This document shows, one piece after another, positions 1 through 10,257 of a DNA stretch of 64,000 nt (the stretch's first letter is position 1; each line of letters begins with the position of its first letter). The translations under genes and the position numbers were made by a program. The notes under the pieces were generated by a model. The model had not been told where the DNA came from and made no database searches. It was given only the letters and a program-made list of their open reading frames with translations. The stretch comes from Sinonovacula constricta (lineage: Eukaryota > Mollusca > Bivalvia > Cardiida > Solecurtidae), in NCBI GenBank assembly GCA_007844125.1, contig CM017564.1, positions 23,952,349 through 24,016,348 on the forward strand, written 5' to 3'.

Positions 1-42
1 GTCGGAACCCACGGTAAATATTACTTGGATAGTAAAAACTTG

Positions 43-210
43 CAGTGACCAATTATGATTATTTTAGCGACATCCAGTTTGGTGGAGGAAGACCACAGAC
101 AAATGTCTGGGTAGAACCACAGGTGCAAAGCAAGTCAGCTGGAAGACCTTCCCACATTAAGTCCTTCGCCCTGAACGCGATGCAAACCCATGCAGTGGGA
201 GGCTTTTATA
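43..210 (-). mobile_element. SINE-B fragment
   Basis: A partial copy of the window's commonest tRNA-derived SINE (SINE-B), read on the minus strand. It contains the shared core 'gacatcca...ggaggaagacc', the 'tctgggtagaacca' block and 'cagctggaagaccttcccaca'. The tRNA-like head at the right is worn and incomplete. Recognised only by comparison with other copies in the window. Confidence 0.75.
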
Positions 211-279
211 CTGCTTATGAATAAATGTATCTCGATAACAGTTAAGGGCCCTTCTATGGTAGAATTATTTGTTTTTCAG

Positions 280-360
280 GTATGTGGTCTACTTATAAAA
301 TTTTCATGAAACGTCTGATCAGGCAAAAAGCCCGACCTTTGATTATATATTCTGTTACAG
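280..360 (+). CDS. Candidate internal (or RS-type) coding exon, unknown protein
   Basis: An 81-nt segment with strong splice signals at both ends. Upstream is a pyrimidine tract ending TTTGTTTTTCAG (acceptor at 279); downstream is ACAG|GTAAGT (donor at 361). One of its three frames is open throughout: GT + 26 codons + G, starting M-W-S-T-Y-K and rich in basic residues (KRLIRQKARP), then a short hydrophobic stretch (LIIYSVT). The other two frames hit stops. The first six exon bases are GTATGT, so after joining to an upstream exon they could themselves act as a donor; this is the arrangement of a recursive-splicing exon. I do not recognise the protein. Its end phase (one leftover base) fits the candidate exon at 2040. 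It could still be chance: 26 codons is short, and the claim rests mainly on the splice sites. Confidence 0.5.
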
Positions 361-839
361 GTAAGTCTGCTCAAATGTATTTGAAATGACAGGTGGTTAA
401 TGACCTGTCCTCGGCACATATTTGATGCCTGTCTGTTTAACATTAGAAACTGGCACTGATAAACATTGTAGTGGGATGGTTATGTTTATGTTGACATTGC
501 ACTTTAAACAAGATGGGAAATCCACACTAAATTATGTATTGATCTGCGTTAATATATTTATTTTGTTTTGAATGATTATTTTGATGTTGAAAAATCTGGT
601 CAAAATATAATTAATCGTCTTTTAAATGCTGTTTACTTTAGATTCAAAAATTAATCTGTTTTAAAGAGGGTATATATAAAATAAATTACCACAACATATA
701 ATATAATTTACTTAATTATGTTAATCTAAGCGAACTGGCTGAACTGGAAGTGAATATAAATTACATCCCCACTTAGACACAAATAACATTAAACTATGGT
801 AATTAAGGTAAATAGCTCCGTTATAAACAATTATATTGT
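361..839. other. AT-rich non-coding stretch
   Basis: No gene, RNA or recognised repeat seen. Short reading frames occur only by chance. If 280-360 is an exon, this is the start of its downstream intron. Confidence 0.6.
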
Positions 840-1385
840 GAAGTAGTACAACTTTAAAGTGACCATGCTGACGCTGACAATCTGGCCAAGGGGCTTGGGA
901 ATACCCATTGAAAGTCAACAATAAACTAAAAGGTAGTATAACTTTAAAGTAATTATGTTCATGATGACAATCTGGTTAGATGGCGTGGGAAAATGATATA
1001 AAAAGTTTGTAATAAATTCAAGAAGTAGTATTACTTTAAAATGTTTGGGCTAACATTGACAATCTGGTAAGAGGGAGTGAGACAACTCCTTTTAAGCTCA
1101 TAATAAATGTAGAAGTAGTATTGCTTTAAAGTGATAGTGCTCATGTTGACAATACAGTTAGAAGAAGGAGTAAGTACACTACCTTGAAGTTAACAATAAA
1201 CTGATAGGTAATGTGGCTTTAAAGTGACCACGCTAATGTGCATTATACGGTTAGAAAGCTAGTATACTATCTTGAAGTTAACAATGAACTGATTAAGAAA
1301 GGTGGCTTTAAAGTGAGATCATGCTAATGTGGATAATATGGCCAGAGGGACTAGAAATATCCTTTAAGCCTCACAACAAATATTT
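840..1385. repeat. Degenerate 91-bp tandem repeat, about 6 units
   Basis: Six diverged units of roughly 88-95 bp begin near 840, 931, 1023, 1113, 1208 and 1296. Each has 'tagta..ctttaaagtga', then 'gacaatctgg', then a GA-rich part and 'aacaataaact'. Units have drifted by substitutions and small indels, so the array appears old. It matches no other family in the window. Confidence 0.75.
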
Positions 1386-1465
1386 GCACCTGTAAGCAGA
1401 TAAATATACCAGACAGGTATGTATGTAGCATTAAATACATTATCTATTAGCCTTCCCAAGCAAAA

Positions 1466-1516
1466 TTGATCGAATTGATCCAGAGACCTGTCCGATCTGG
1501 ATCTACACTATTTGCT
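1466..1516 (+). repeat. Solo relic of the 46-bp GATC-rich satellite unit
   Basis: The stretch 'cctgtccgatctggatct' followed by 'acactatttgct' resembles one unit of the array at 12457-13549 (gagctgtctgatcaggatctgcactattt). A similar lone unit is at 9064-9150. This suggests the satellite unit belongs to a dispersed element. Confidence 0.45.
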
Positions 1517-1611
1517 ACTTGTTGTACTAAGCATTCATTGATAGAAAAAGAATGCATTGCCATTGTTCCATCTCTACCTCTCTAATGTTGAAGAGGACAT
1601 TGCAGATCATA

Positions 1612-1755
1612 ATCACCATCATCACTATTATCATCATCATCATTGCTATTATCATCACTATTATCATCATCATCACCGCTATTATCATCACTATTATCAT
1701 CACTATTATCATCATCATCATCATCATCATCACTATTATCATCGACAACATTCTC
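1612..1755. repeat. ATC/ATT trinucleotide microsatellite
   Basis: Interrupted (CAT)n with regularly spaced 'cactattat' variants, giving a loose 12-15 bp super-period. It produces overlapping fake reading frames (poly-His, poly-Ile, poly-Asp) on both strands. Confidence 0.9.
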
Positions 1756-2039
1756 CTCATCATCAGCCATTAAGCTTTTTTTTTTCCCAACAGTACTGGG
1801 TTGCTTGATTTTTCATTTTGAGCTATTTTGTATGACTTAAAAGGCAGGCCTAGATTCACCCCATGGATTATTTGTAAGGTGTTTTACACTAATTGAAAAA
1901 AAATCGAAGACTGTCTTCATGATTTATGTACTGGAGTTTTCTCATAACCTCATTACATACTCATTCTTCATTCAAAGGTACCGTATGGCTGGAGATTTAT
2001 GAGCAATAGTGTAGTTACTGATCAGAGAGCTCCTAGCAG

Positions 2040-2172
2040 AAGCTGATTTGGATTTATTGGACACGCGCTGGAGCACAGTTCCTGTATATGAAATGCTCAC
2101 TGAAATTTGCACATGGGGAAAGTCTGTTTTGCAGACTGTCATAACCCCTGATAAAATATGGGTCAAAATTCG
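2040..2172 (+). CDS. Candidate coding exon, unknown protein
   Basis: An open frame with protein-like composition: acidic start (EADLDLLDTRW), then VPVYEMLTEICTWGKSVLQ and TPDKIW. The chosen start follows CTCCTAGCAG (acceptor at 2039); in that phase two bases (AA) complete a codon left by a one-base overhang, exactly what the exon at 280-360 supplies. The possible donor is CG|GTACAT at 2173. Weak points: the tract before the acceptor is only partly pyrimidine, the donor is not ideal, and the minus strand over the same bases is also open (1972-2178). The frame has a stop at 2012-2014, so the exon cannot extend much further left. I do not recognise the protein. Confidence 0.35.
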
Positions 2173-2915
2173 GTACATAAAGTTATATATTTTATTTTAT
2201 TTTTTTTACTTAGATGTATTTTATTTATCTACATGTATTTGAATAAAGAAAACTGCCAGATACTACCTTTAATTAAGTTTTAAAAATGTATGTCACAATT
2301 TCTTTTAAATTTGTTTTAACCATCTGCATTGCCTTTGATGCTTCACATCAACAGATTTCTTATACTAAAAGCATTTCCCTAATCAATATGTGCTTGGCAG
2401 CATATTATGACTTAGTCAAATGCAAATAAGAAAATCACCCACAAAACCAGACAATTTATATCATAGCGGCCCATAACCCCATCATGTAATAGATATACCC
2501 CCTGTGATGATTTGATCTATCATTCTTCCTATCTCTGAATGATCAGTCAGTTCAAACCTATTCTATCTACATCAATATCTTCAAAGGATTTACAGCATTT
2601 TGCCTTCTGAAACCAGTTATATTGATTTTGGTGTAAAGCTGTATTATCTCCATGAATGATTTAGGATGTGTTAATACATATAGCTTTTTCCCTTTGTTAT
2701 TGATGCCACGCATTATTATGTTATCTCATTCTTTACACATAAATGAGTAAATGTATTTTGCTGAGTTTTGAGGTCATAATTTCAAACTTGACATAAGTGT
2801 TTACAGTCTTACTTATTCCTCCCACGCGTGTACACTACAGACTGGTCCACATTTGAGGCCATTCCTTTGTGTACTGAATTATGAGGAGGGAAAATCAAGA
2901 TTCAGCATGTCCCTT
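2173..2915. other. Non-coding, no recognised element
   Basis: AT-rich sequence with no supported gene, RNA or repeat. If 2040-2172 is an exon this would be intron. Confidence 0.5.
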
Positions 2916-3135
2916 GTAGGGCACCAGTATGTGGCCATCCTATTAGAGTTGCCAACTTGTAAACTCCTTAGCACCTTACTGGGTAGGTTTCAGTCCAAGT
3001 AGGGGCAAGAACTTTCATGTGGTGATGTCTCCCCTGCTGACCTGCATGTGTCGGGGGTCATACTCCCACAATAATTGCTGACATCTGGACATTGCCAATT
3101 TCACCATAAGTGTGTAGGAACGATGTAACAATGAA
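2916..3135 (+). mobile_element. SINE-B copy, diverged
   Basis: Starts 'ggcaccagtatgtggccat' as a decayed tRNA-like head. It then carries the SINE-B landmarks in plus orientation: 'gggcaagaactttcatgtgg', 'ctgctgacctgcatgtg', 'cacaataattgctgacatc' and a tail near 3120. It lies just upstream of a second SINE-B in the same orientation. Confidence 0.65.
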
Positions 3136-3196
3136 CCAAAAAAATGTCGCAAGTGATCCATAACCTGCTCCTGCACCTGATGATAATAAATTCTCA

Positions 3197-3467
3197 CAGG
3201 GGCACTGGTGGTTCAATGGGGAGAGTCATTGACAAGTACCTCCTCTGAGTCTATGTCCCTTTTGCTTGGGTTCAAGTCCAGATCAGGGCATAAACTTTCA
3301 TGTGGGGAGGTATTTCAACTGACCTGCTGTGTGTGCCAGTGGTTTTACCAAGACTTCTCTGCCTGGGGCTCGTCCTCCCCCAACAAGAGCCGGATGTCAC
3401 TATGGTGACTATAATTGCTGTGCGCTACGATGTCTCTCAAGAATAAATAAATAAAAACAAATCAAAC
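3197..3467 (+). mobile_element. SINE-B copy with 10-bp target-site duplication
   Basis: tRNA-like head 'ggggcactggtggttcaatgg', box-B-like 'ggttcaagtcc', SINE-B body, and an A-rich tail (aataaataaataaaaac). Flanked by a perfect direct repeat, taaattctca, at 3187-3196 and 3468-3477. This is the mark of target-primed insertion and fixes both ends. Confidence 0.85.
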
Positions 3468-3742
3468 TAAATTCTCATCATTTTCTATATCTATAAAGGT
3501 AAACAATCATAAAGATAGAAACTGTAGCAAACAGTGCAAATCCTGATCAGACAGCTTCCCGTGCCAGTTGCCAAAGCCTTATTACATTAAGCAAGTGGGT
3601 GAAGATTTGAGTTGAACATAAAAAATCCATTGAAGGTAAGATAAACTGATAAATGAAAAAATTGTGTGCAATTGTTTGCCATTTGACTCAGGCCTTACAC
3701 TATTTTAACAATTCCCTTGATGCAAAACCTTTTGTGTTTCTT

Positions 3743-3982
3743 TTTTGAGATATATCACCGTGACTTGTGTTCATTATAGAGACATCCAACTGTTTTAGTG
3801 GAGGAACACCCCAGACAAGTATCTGGATAGAACCAAAGGCACATCGCAGGTCAGTTGGAAGACCTTCCCTCATCAAGTCCTTCACCCCGAATGGGACTCG
3901 AATACAAATGGGTGGAGGCTCAGCAGTCAGAGGAGTTACAAATTAATGACTACAGGACTATGCCATGGGCTCCCCTGCACTT
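3743..3982 (-). mobile_element. SINE-B copy
   Basis: Near full-length on the minus strand. The tail-side 'gagatatatcaccgtgac' comes first, then 'gacatccaactgttttagtggagg', 'cgcaggtcagttggaagacc', and the tRNA-like head 'actatgccatgggctcccc' at the right. Small open frames inside it are not genes. Confidence 0.8.
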
Positions 3983-5037
3983 TAAGGGCAGGGTACGTTT
4001 TGTAATAAGGTGCATGATGCTTCCAGCAAGTCAAGTGTTTAAAGTACTTGGTCCTTATTTAAAGCCATTCCCCTGGAATGGGGAGGAGGTTTAATTGAGA
4101 TTTCAACATTCGTCATGTTCCTATCAAATAAAAAGCGCCAAACACTTAAAAGTAAAAATCTATCTGTTGTTGACAGAATGACTCAACAAAAGTTATTACC
4201 TTATATAGAAGAGCCATTTACAGGCCCCATCCTCTCAGAAAATAGGCCAAGTTTTTCCCCTAAAGATGAAAATTTTCCTCTGATAAAATTCAATATTTTA
4301 ATTGCCGAAATGCAGAAATTATATGCAATGATGCAGATTGGTGACTACAGTTGTAGCTTGAGTGAACTGGACTATATTAATCTAGTGGAGGATATCAAGA
4401 ACAAGAAAAATAGAGAGATGACCTTGTAATAAACATAAGATGAATGATAGCAAATAAGAAGTTAAAAATGCACATTTTTCCCCTTTTTTATTTAAGACAG
4501 CAAAATCTTTCTTTTCTCAAAGGCCCCATCCCCTTTTTCAGGAAAAAAAATCAAAACTGTGTCAGTTTATCCGAGGGAATGACAGGGAGATGCTAACACT
4601 TCTAAAGAAAAAAAAAAAAAAGAGGAAGAAAAGAAAATAATTGATGTAAAATTTTAAACTTTAATTTATAAAGGAAATTTATAAAACAGTAACAAATTGT
4701 AAAAAAATTAAAGTTAACAGGTCGTTTAAAGAAAGAAAAATAAACATTGTGAAAGATTTCTTAAATAGTTATGCCAAATGGAATGTTATTTTTACCTACT
4801 TTAAAGTAAAAAAAAAAAGTAACCATGGTTTTTCTATAACTAGGACACCTCAATAAACTAAATCAAATATGAAATATCAAGTACAGTAAACATCCATCCA
4901 TACAGTATTCATAATAGTAGAGAAATTCTATGCGATCAGACATAAAGAATTCCAAAGATAAAAAAAAATCAACACAATACTTTGCCCTACACAATACAAT
5001 GAACAGACCCTATATTCAGTCAAAATTCAAAATCTTG
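3983..5037. other. AT-rich stretch with A-runs; one 104-codon ORF of doubtful meaning
   Basis: Holds an open frame at 4115-4429 with no splice signals, no family resemblance and a length expected by chance in 64 kb. Several long A-runs follow (4606-4621, 4807-4818). The CT/A-rich part at 4480-4630 vaguely resembles 27130-27330. No supported gene. Confidence 0.5.
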
Positions 5038-5094
5038 TAAACCCTTTACTTGCTGGAAACACCATCAGGTTGGGTAATGTTAAGTTGTTGCTTT

Positions 5095-5228
5095 TTTTTT
5101 TCATTGAGTTTATGGTCCAATTGTGCCACTACCATTTTTTACAACTTTGGTATGTTGCGGCCCGGAAAATGAACCTGGGGCCTCTTGTACCTGGAACTGA
5201 CACTCTACCAATTGCACTACCAGGTCTA
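5095..5228 (-). mobile_element. SINE-A fragment (5'-half, tRNA head)
   Basis: Contains 'actaccattttttacaactttggtatgt', 'gaacctggggcctcttgtacctgga' and 'gctctaccaattgcactaccaggtc'-type tRNA head (here 'actctaccaattgcactaccaggtct'), all SINE-A landmarks. The rest of the element is missing. It appears to sit inside a MITE-K relic that begins near 5041 ('aaccctttacttgctgg'). Confidence 0.7.
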
Positions 5229-5247
5229 GTGTAATGTTTTGTGCTGA

Positions 5248-5328
5248 CCCTTTACTTGCCATAAACACCACTGGATTAGGTAAGGTTTTGTGTAAATCTA
5301 GTAAAAGGTGTTTCTTGCAAGATAAGGG
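5248..5328. mobile_element. MITE-K, short inverted-repeat element
   Basis: Begins CCCTTTACTTGCCATAAAC and ends GGTGTTTCTTGCAAG-ATAAGGG, which is largely the reverse complement of the start (about 18 of 22 positions). Non-coding, about 81 bp. The other clear copy, at 16188-16276, is bounded by TTAA. Confidence 0.6.
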
Positions 5329-6008
5329 CTAAAAGCTCATTTGAGCGCGGATTAAGCTACAACACTTTAAGTAACCAAGAGCTCTAAACTACATCTTTTT
5401 TAACAATAACGAGGTCACAAAGACTTTACAAACCCCTTGTTATAGTTTATTCTTTAGATACAAATGTAACTTCAAAAATTTAAGTCGCCACTAGTCCTGT
5501 ATGGCTTTTTACCTTGAAGTCCATGTCATAATAAGTACATTGGTACGCATAACGGGTAACTGATAATTGACGTTGACTGAACATATTTACATTCCCGATT
5601 GATACTTCATTGTGACTATAACAAAGTCAACCTTTTGATGTTGTGAATGCTAATAAAGGACCTGTAGTGGCAGGTTCTATGTGAATTAATAGACAATATT
5701 TGTAAATATACAGCAACGTTCAGTGCATGCAATCCTAAGGTTAAGAGGTATAAAAAGTGTAGCAGGTACAAAAATGGTGTAACATTTTGTCAGTTTTGTA
5801 TAAAAAATTAAATAAGTATTCACTCTTCATTTGGAGAAATGCATCAAGATTAAGACAAACATTTTATGAAAAATAAGAACAGGAAGTTTTTTTATGGAAT
5901 ATTTTCTGAAGGAAATAAAACTAAGGACAGTAAGTTTCAGCAAAATTGTGATAAAAAGGATGATATTGGTAATAAATTCATATTCTTGATGATAATGATG
6001 GTAAGATA
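5329..6008. other. Non-coding, no recognised element
   Basis: AT-rich, no supported gene or repeat. Lies in the presumed intron or 3' flank of the minus-strand gene. Confidence 0.5.
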
Positions 6009-6243
6009 TAATGTTGCTTTCAATGTAAATAGCATGCCATGTACACGTGGCATGATACCGCACTCAGTCACATTATCCTGACACCGGGCCAACCAATCGT
6101 GGAACTACCCTTATATTTGCTTGAGTGTAAGCAAGGGAGCTATACCACTACCGTTTTTAACGACTGGTATGTCACCGTCTGGGATTGAACCCTTGGCCTA
6201 CCTTACCTATAGCCGATGCTCTACTAATTGTGTGACCAAGTCT
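6009..6243 (-). mobile_element. SINE-A copy
   Basis: Carries 'cacattatcctgacaccgggccaacca', 'ggaactacccttatatttgcttgag', 'aagggagctataccactacc' and a tRNA-like head at the right ('gatgctctactaattgtgtgacc'). Minus orientation; the tail at the left is lost. Confidence 0.85.
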
Positions 6244-6460
6244 GGAATTAATTTGACCAGCTGTGACCAAGTGGATTAAACCTTGCATTCATAGTTCATC
6301 TATAATTTTCAAAATTCACTTGACTTTTTTGTTTTTCTGTTTGTTTTGAGATAAAATGATTTTAATGTATGTTTTACTAAATGATTGTGAATGGTTTGTA
6401 AAGGCATAAAATGGTGAAAACATGCAAGAAAGGGTTAAATGACAACATAAGACTGCTTAC

Positions 6461-6521
6461 CTGTTGTTTACTAGCCGGGGCTTTGATCAGTCCAAGTAGC
6501 GTCTGGAGTTCTTTGTTTTCT
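6461..6521 (-). CDS. Candidate coding exon 2 of minus-strand gene
   Basis: On the minus strand a strong acceptor (TGTCTGTTTTTCAG, ending at 6522) is followed by a 61-nt exon and a consensus donor (AACAACAG|GTAAGC at 6460). One base plus 20 codons are open: ENKELQTLLGLIKAPASKQQ. The other two frames contain stops. The first base completes the two-base overhang (AG) left by the exon at 27527-27567, giving Arg, so the two exons join in frame. The peptide is polar at its start with leucines at LQTLLGLI, compatible with a helix or the start of a coiled coil, but too short to assign. The exon ends on a codon boundary; no convincing third exon was found to the left. Confidence rests on the splice sites and the phase match. 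Confidence 0.55.
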
Positions 6522-6706
6522 CTGAAAAACAGACAAAATTAAAATCATAAATCTACGAATTCTGGACTTCTCTGATATACATATATATTAAGGTAAACAA
6601 ACAATAGATGATTTTTCTTTGATTTCGAGTAAAACCCAACATTAATCATAAAACATTAAGTTCTTTGACTGTGTGGTTATGTGTACCAGCTTTAAATCAT
6701 TGTTAC

Positions 6707-7172
6707 CATTGGTATCCGACAGATTGCCTATATCAAATATGTGTAACAATATCAGATCCTCTGGGGATATTTGCACATAATTTTTTCAGAAAATTATCAT
6801 ACTTTAGCCTAAGCTTTGATGATTTTTTAGCAGTATCTCAATTTTAGGGCAGTAAAACTCGTTAATCAACACTTAAAATGTTCATACTTTTCAAATTTAT
6901 AAATGAGATCGATTGGGATTCTTGCTAAAAATAGACATCAGTCACAACAGATGACGTGGATATGCTTAAACGTAAGTGGTCACATGGTTGTCTTAGTTTA
7001 AAAATAGCTAACTGTGCAGCCTGGCTCAGATAGGAAATACATTATGGTTCACTTTTCAGACAGATGAAGGACATCAATAGACAACATTTTGCGAGATCTG
7101 TTCAGGTAACAATGATTTATTAAGATATTTAATGAAAATATTTTTGGTCCTTATTGTCGAATACCACCCTTA
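6707..7172 (-). mobile_element. MITE-D copy 1
   Basis: Starts 'ggtatccgacagattgcctatatcaaat' and ends 'attgtcgaataccacccttaa', matching the inverted termini of MITE-D (consensus AAAGGTGGTATCCGACAG). Inside are the family landmarks 'gtggtcacatggtt.tcttagtttaaaaatagcta' and 'cagcctggctcagataggaaatac'. Non-coding. Confidence 0.8.
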
Positions 7173-7499
7173 ATTTAGAAACTAGTTTATGCAAACTAGG
7201 TTGGTTAGATTTACTGTGAGGTATGACATGGGGGTTAGCAGAGTGACATGGCAGAGAGATATTCATCCATATTGCCGACTGACCGTTCCAAGGCGGTAAC
7301 TGTCGGGTTTGCTCTTTTCCTTAAATGACTCATCACAGATTTGTTCTTACTTTTCGCTTGGCTTGCATGTTAAATACCTTTGTTCTGTGCCTTTTTGGAG
7401 TTTGGTTTATGTTGCAATACTCAAAGGACTTTGTCATATATTCTTAGAGAGGTTAATTCTCTAGAGGGAGCACTGTACAACTCAATAACAACTAAAAGG

Positions 7500-7772
7500 C
7501 ATTATTTTTGCTGGCATTTTTGCTGATACTGTGCAGCGACATTTCTATCATTATAGCACAGGGGCACTTACTACTAGGTGCCCAGGGCCAATCCATCATA
7601 CTGACACCGACGAGTCAGGCGTTATGCTGTCCCCTAAGCCCCGAGCGTTAGGAGGAAAGCCACTACTACCAACTTTAAAGTCTTTGGTTTGACCCAGCCC
7701 GTGTTTAAACTTGCGACCTCCCTCCGGGTTTGAACCTGCCGACCCTCTACCACTTGAGCTATTGCGGCCGGT
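7500..7772 (-). mobile_element. SINE-F copy with 12-bp target-site duplication
   Basis: tRNA-derived element whose head is at the right: reverse complement 'ccggccgcaatagctcaagtggtagag' with box B 'ggttcaaa'. The tail at left is 'gatactgtgcagcgacatttctatcattatagc'. Flanked by perfect acaactaaaagg at 7488-7499 and 7773-7784. Confidence 0.9.
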
Positions 7773-7829
7773 ACAACTAAAAGGATAAGTTGTTTGTTTT
7801 TTATGTTACACATTGCATTGACACATTTT

Positions 7830-8022
7830 TTGTCATATTGGCAATGTCCATCTAATTATTGGGAGAAGGAAGACCCCAGACATGCATCTGGGTAGAACAA
7901 TTTGTGCAGGAAAAACTCCCAACATGAAAGTTCTCGCTCCTGGAGAGACTCAAACCTAGGTGGGGACAGAACGAGGAGTTACAAGTAAGTGACTCTTACC
8001 GCTCTGCCACAAGTACCCCACA
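7830..8022 (-). mobile_element. SINE-B copy (B' subtype)
   Basis: Contains 'gtcatattggcaatgtccat.taattattggg', 'ggaagaccccagacatgcatctgggtagaa', 'acatgaaagttctcgc' and the head 'gaggagttacaagtaagtgactcttaccgctctgccac'. Minus orientation. Confidence 0.8.
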
Positions 8023-9063
8023 AAGACAAGACAGGCAAGCAAAGAACTTAGGAAGGTTGTACAACCACATAATCTTGCTTACAGAAATAAAACTCGATTG
8101 ATTTGAACTTGTGACCAGAACAATGATAAAACTAGTATGTATAATGAACCATTACCTTGCCCACGACATCAATGTTACTCTTGAAAATTCGTCAGACCAT
8201 GATATTAATTCCACCTAGATATCATCCATTTAGCAACTGTTTATCATTGTTAGTTTTCTTCTCTATTAGGTGCCACCAACAATGTTTTTAAGTCATTCCA
8301 GGACAAGTATTTTCATTACAAGTACTTGGCAAAATATCACAAATATAATTTTCCTTGTAACATCATCCAGATTGTCCAGCTTTTTATTCCTGTTGTTTTA
8401 TTGTCTTTAACATCAAAGCAGGCATTCAAGTCATTCAGGAACCAAGTTTTTACATCCTGGCAGTATCATAGATAAGTAATTCCTCCAAGTTATTATATCA
8501 TATTTATTTATATATAAATATATACAATATTTGTTTTCTCTGCTTGTCTATAACCCCTCCACAAAACATCTCGGTTATTCAGGAACTATTTTTTTAGTAA
8601 TTGGCAAATTGTCATGCAAAATGGTACAGAACAAAAGGCTGTAAAATTATCTATACGTTCAGATAGGTTTTTGTTAGCACTCAAAACTTCGCTATAGAAC
8701 CTAGTTTACATTGCCCCTTGTACACTTTAGATACATGCATGGATTAATATGAAGACTTAAATCAATGTTTGACAATAAAACTAATATTTCAACATCCAAT
8801 AGCCATATTTTTTTATTAAAATCCTAATAACACTCCAACATGTAAATAAATCTGAATTTGGCATTGAAACAGCTTATGCAGAAATATGCATACAATATTT
8901 GTACACATTTAGCAAACTTTAAACTGCGTAATGTAGCCATATAGTTATGTAAGATATCAAAATTCAGATTAAAAATTCTATTCAGCAAACAGTTTTTTTA
9001 AATCTTAAATTCCAATTATAAACTAACACTTGGCTTGCTCACAAAAACATCATTATTAAGCAT
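8023..9063. other. AT-rich non-coding stretch
   Basis: No supported gene or repeat. Contains a short TA-rich run near 8500-8525. A possible minus-strand exon ending in AAG|GTAATG at 8154 was considered and not accepted. Confidence 0.5.
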
Positions 9064-9150
9064 TGGTAACCTATCTTTATCCTGATAAGCCAGTACTCTT
9101 CTGGGAGCTGTCTGATCAGGATCTGTACTATTTGGTAAGAAGTCTCTCTT
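9064..9150 (+). repeat. Solo unit of the 46-bp satellite family
   Basis: 'cttctgggagctgtctgat' and 'caggatctgtactatttgg' closely match a unit of the 12457-13549 array, but only one unit is present. The flanks 'taacctatctttatcctgataagcc' and 'taagaag' may be the parent dispersed element. Confidence 0.65.
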
Positions 9151-10062
9151 AATACATATATTAAAGTTTACACACATTAGTTTAAAACACTTAAGCATGA
9201 ACTTGTCCAAGATTGACACACACAAAAACATAATGTAGCCACTAATGCAGACCAGGGTTATTGCAGACCACCGTTAATGAAGCATTGATTGTGTCAACAA
9301 AGGATTAAAACTTGTTGAACAGAAAAAAGGTTCAATGGTTGAATGCTCAGTAAGAACGAGAGATCGATAGCCCTGTAAGAGAAATCTGTCTCTTCTTATC
9401 GTCTTCCTTCTAAGAGGTGAGGTTTTCTAGTGCATTTCTATCGCTCACCATCTAACTCAATTATGTTTTACGTTGATGGGAAAAGTTGTGTTTTTAGCAA
9501 ATAAAGGGTTAAGGTCTTGGGAGATTAACTGAGTTGAATCCTTTGCTGTGATTATGTCACAGCAAAAGTCAGTTGTCCCTTGTTATTCACTTGAAGGAGG
9601 TAGAGGTGTCTTCATAGTGAAACATATTGTCGAAGCCACTTGCTTAGTTCCATGATTTGTCAAATTGCCATCAGGATAACATGAATCGGTATGGATGATT
9701 CTTTTACTATGCCACAATGCTGACCAATTGACCACAGCCACTGAAGTAACCATGGTTTTATATTGGCATGAGCCTTAGGCCTAAAGTAAGGTATATTAAT
9801 ACAACTTTGGACAAAGTTGGTATGTAAATAGCCGTGGATTGAACTTGAACGTTCAATTCTATCAGAGGTCAAGGCAGTTAAATCTGATTTTGTGCCACAT
9901 ATCCCATAATTCTCACCCAAACTGTACGTTGCCATTGTAATTGTCTAACTGAGATGATTTTAATGAGTACCAGGTATAAGGTGTTTGAAAGAGAAATAAG
10001 GAAGTTAGCAGGAGCTGGTCTATATAAGACATCGCAGCAACCGATGAGAGTCATTAAAGCCA
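9151..10062. other. Non-coding, one unconvincing ORF
   Basis: A 91-codon minus-strand frame at 9660-9935 has an ATG but no splice sites, promoter or family resemblance, and part of it looks like a worn tRNA-like head. No supported gene. Confidence 0.45.
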
Positions 10063-10257
10063 GGTCCAGCTATTGTGGCGCAGGATGACACCAATCAAAG
10101 TTGGGTAGAACCACCGGCACATCACAGGTCAGCTGAAAGACCTTCCCATATTAAGTACTTCACCCAGATATGAACTCGAACCCGGCATGTGGTAATAGGC
10201 TAAGAAGTTGGAGAAATTACAGGCACCCAATTCTGCCACTCTGCCATGGGTGCCCTC
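10063..10257 (-). mobile_element. SINE-B copy
   Basis: Landmarks 'gttgggtagaaccaccggcacatcacaggtcagct', 'agaccttcccatattaagt', 'cttcacccagatatgaactcgaaccc' and head 'ctgccactctgccatgggtgccc'. The tail side is eroded. Confidence 0.8.

Noticed and set aside
1972..2178. Minus-strand terminal exon reading across 2178-1972
   Set aside because: Open, but no acceptor gives the phase needed after the exon at 6461-6521. The plus-strand reading fits a neighbouring exon better.
4115..4429. 104-codon plus-strand frame
   Set aside because: Non-repetitive and begins with ATG, but one or so frames of this length are expected by chance in AT-rich 64 kb. No promoter, splice or similarity evidence.
8154..8215. 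Minus-strand exon ending AAG|GTAATG
   Set aside because: An open frame of about 19 codons exists, but the acceptor is weak, and inserting it between the 27527 and 6461 exons would introduce a stop.
9660..9935. 91-codon minus-strand frame with ATG
   Set aside because: No supporting signals; part of it resembles a decayed tRNA-like head.
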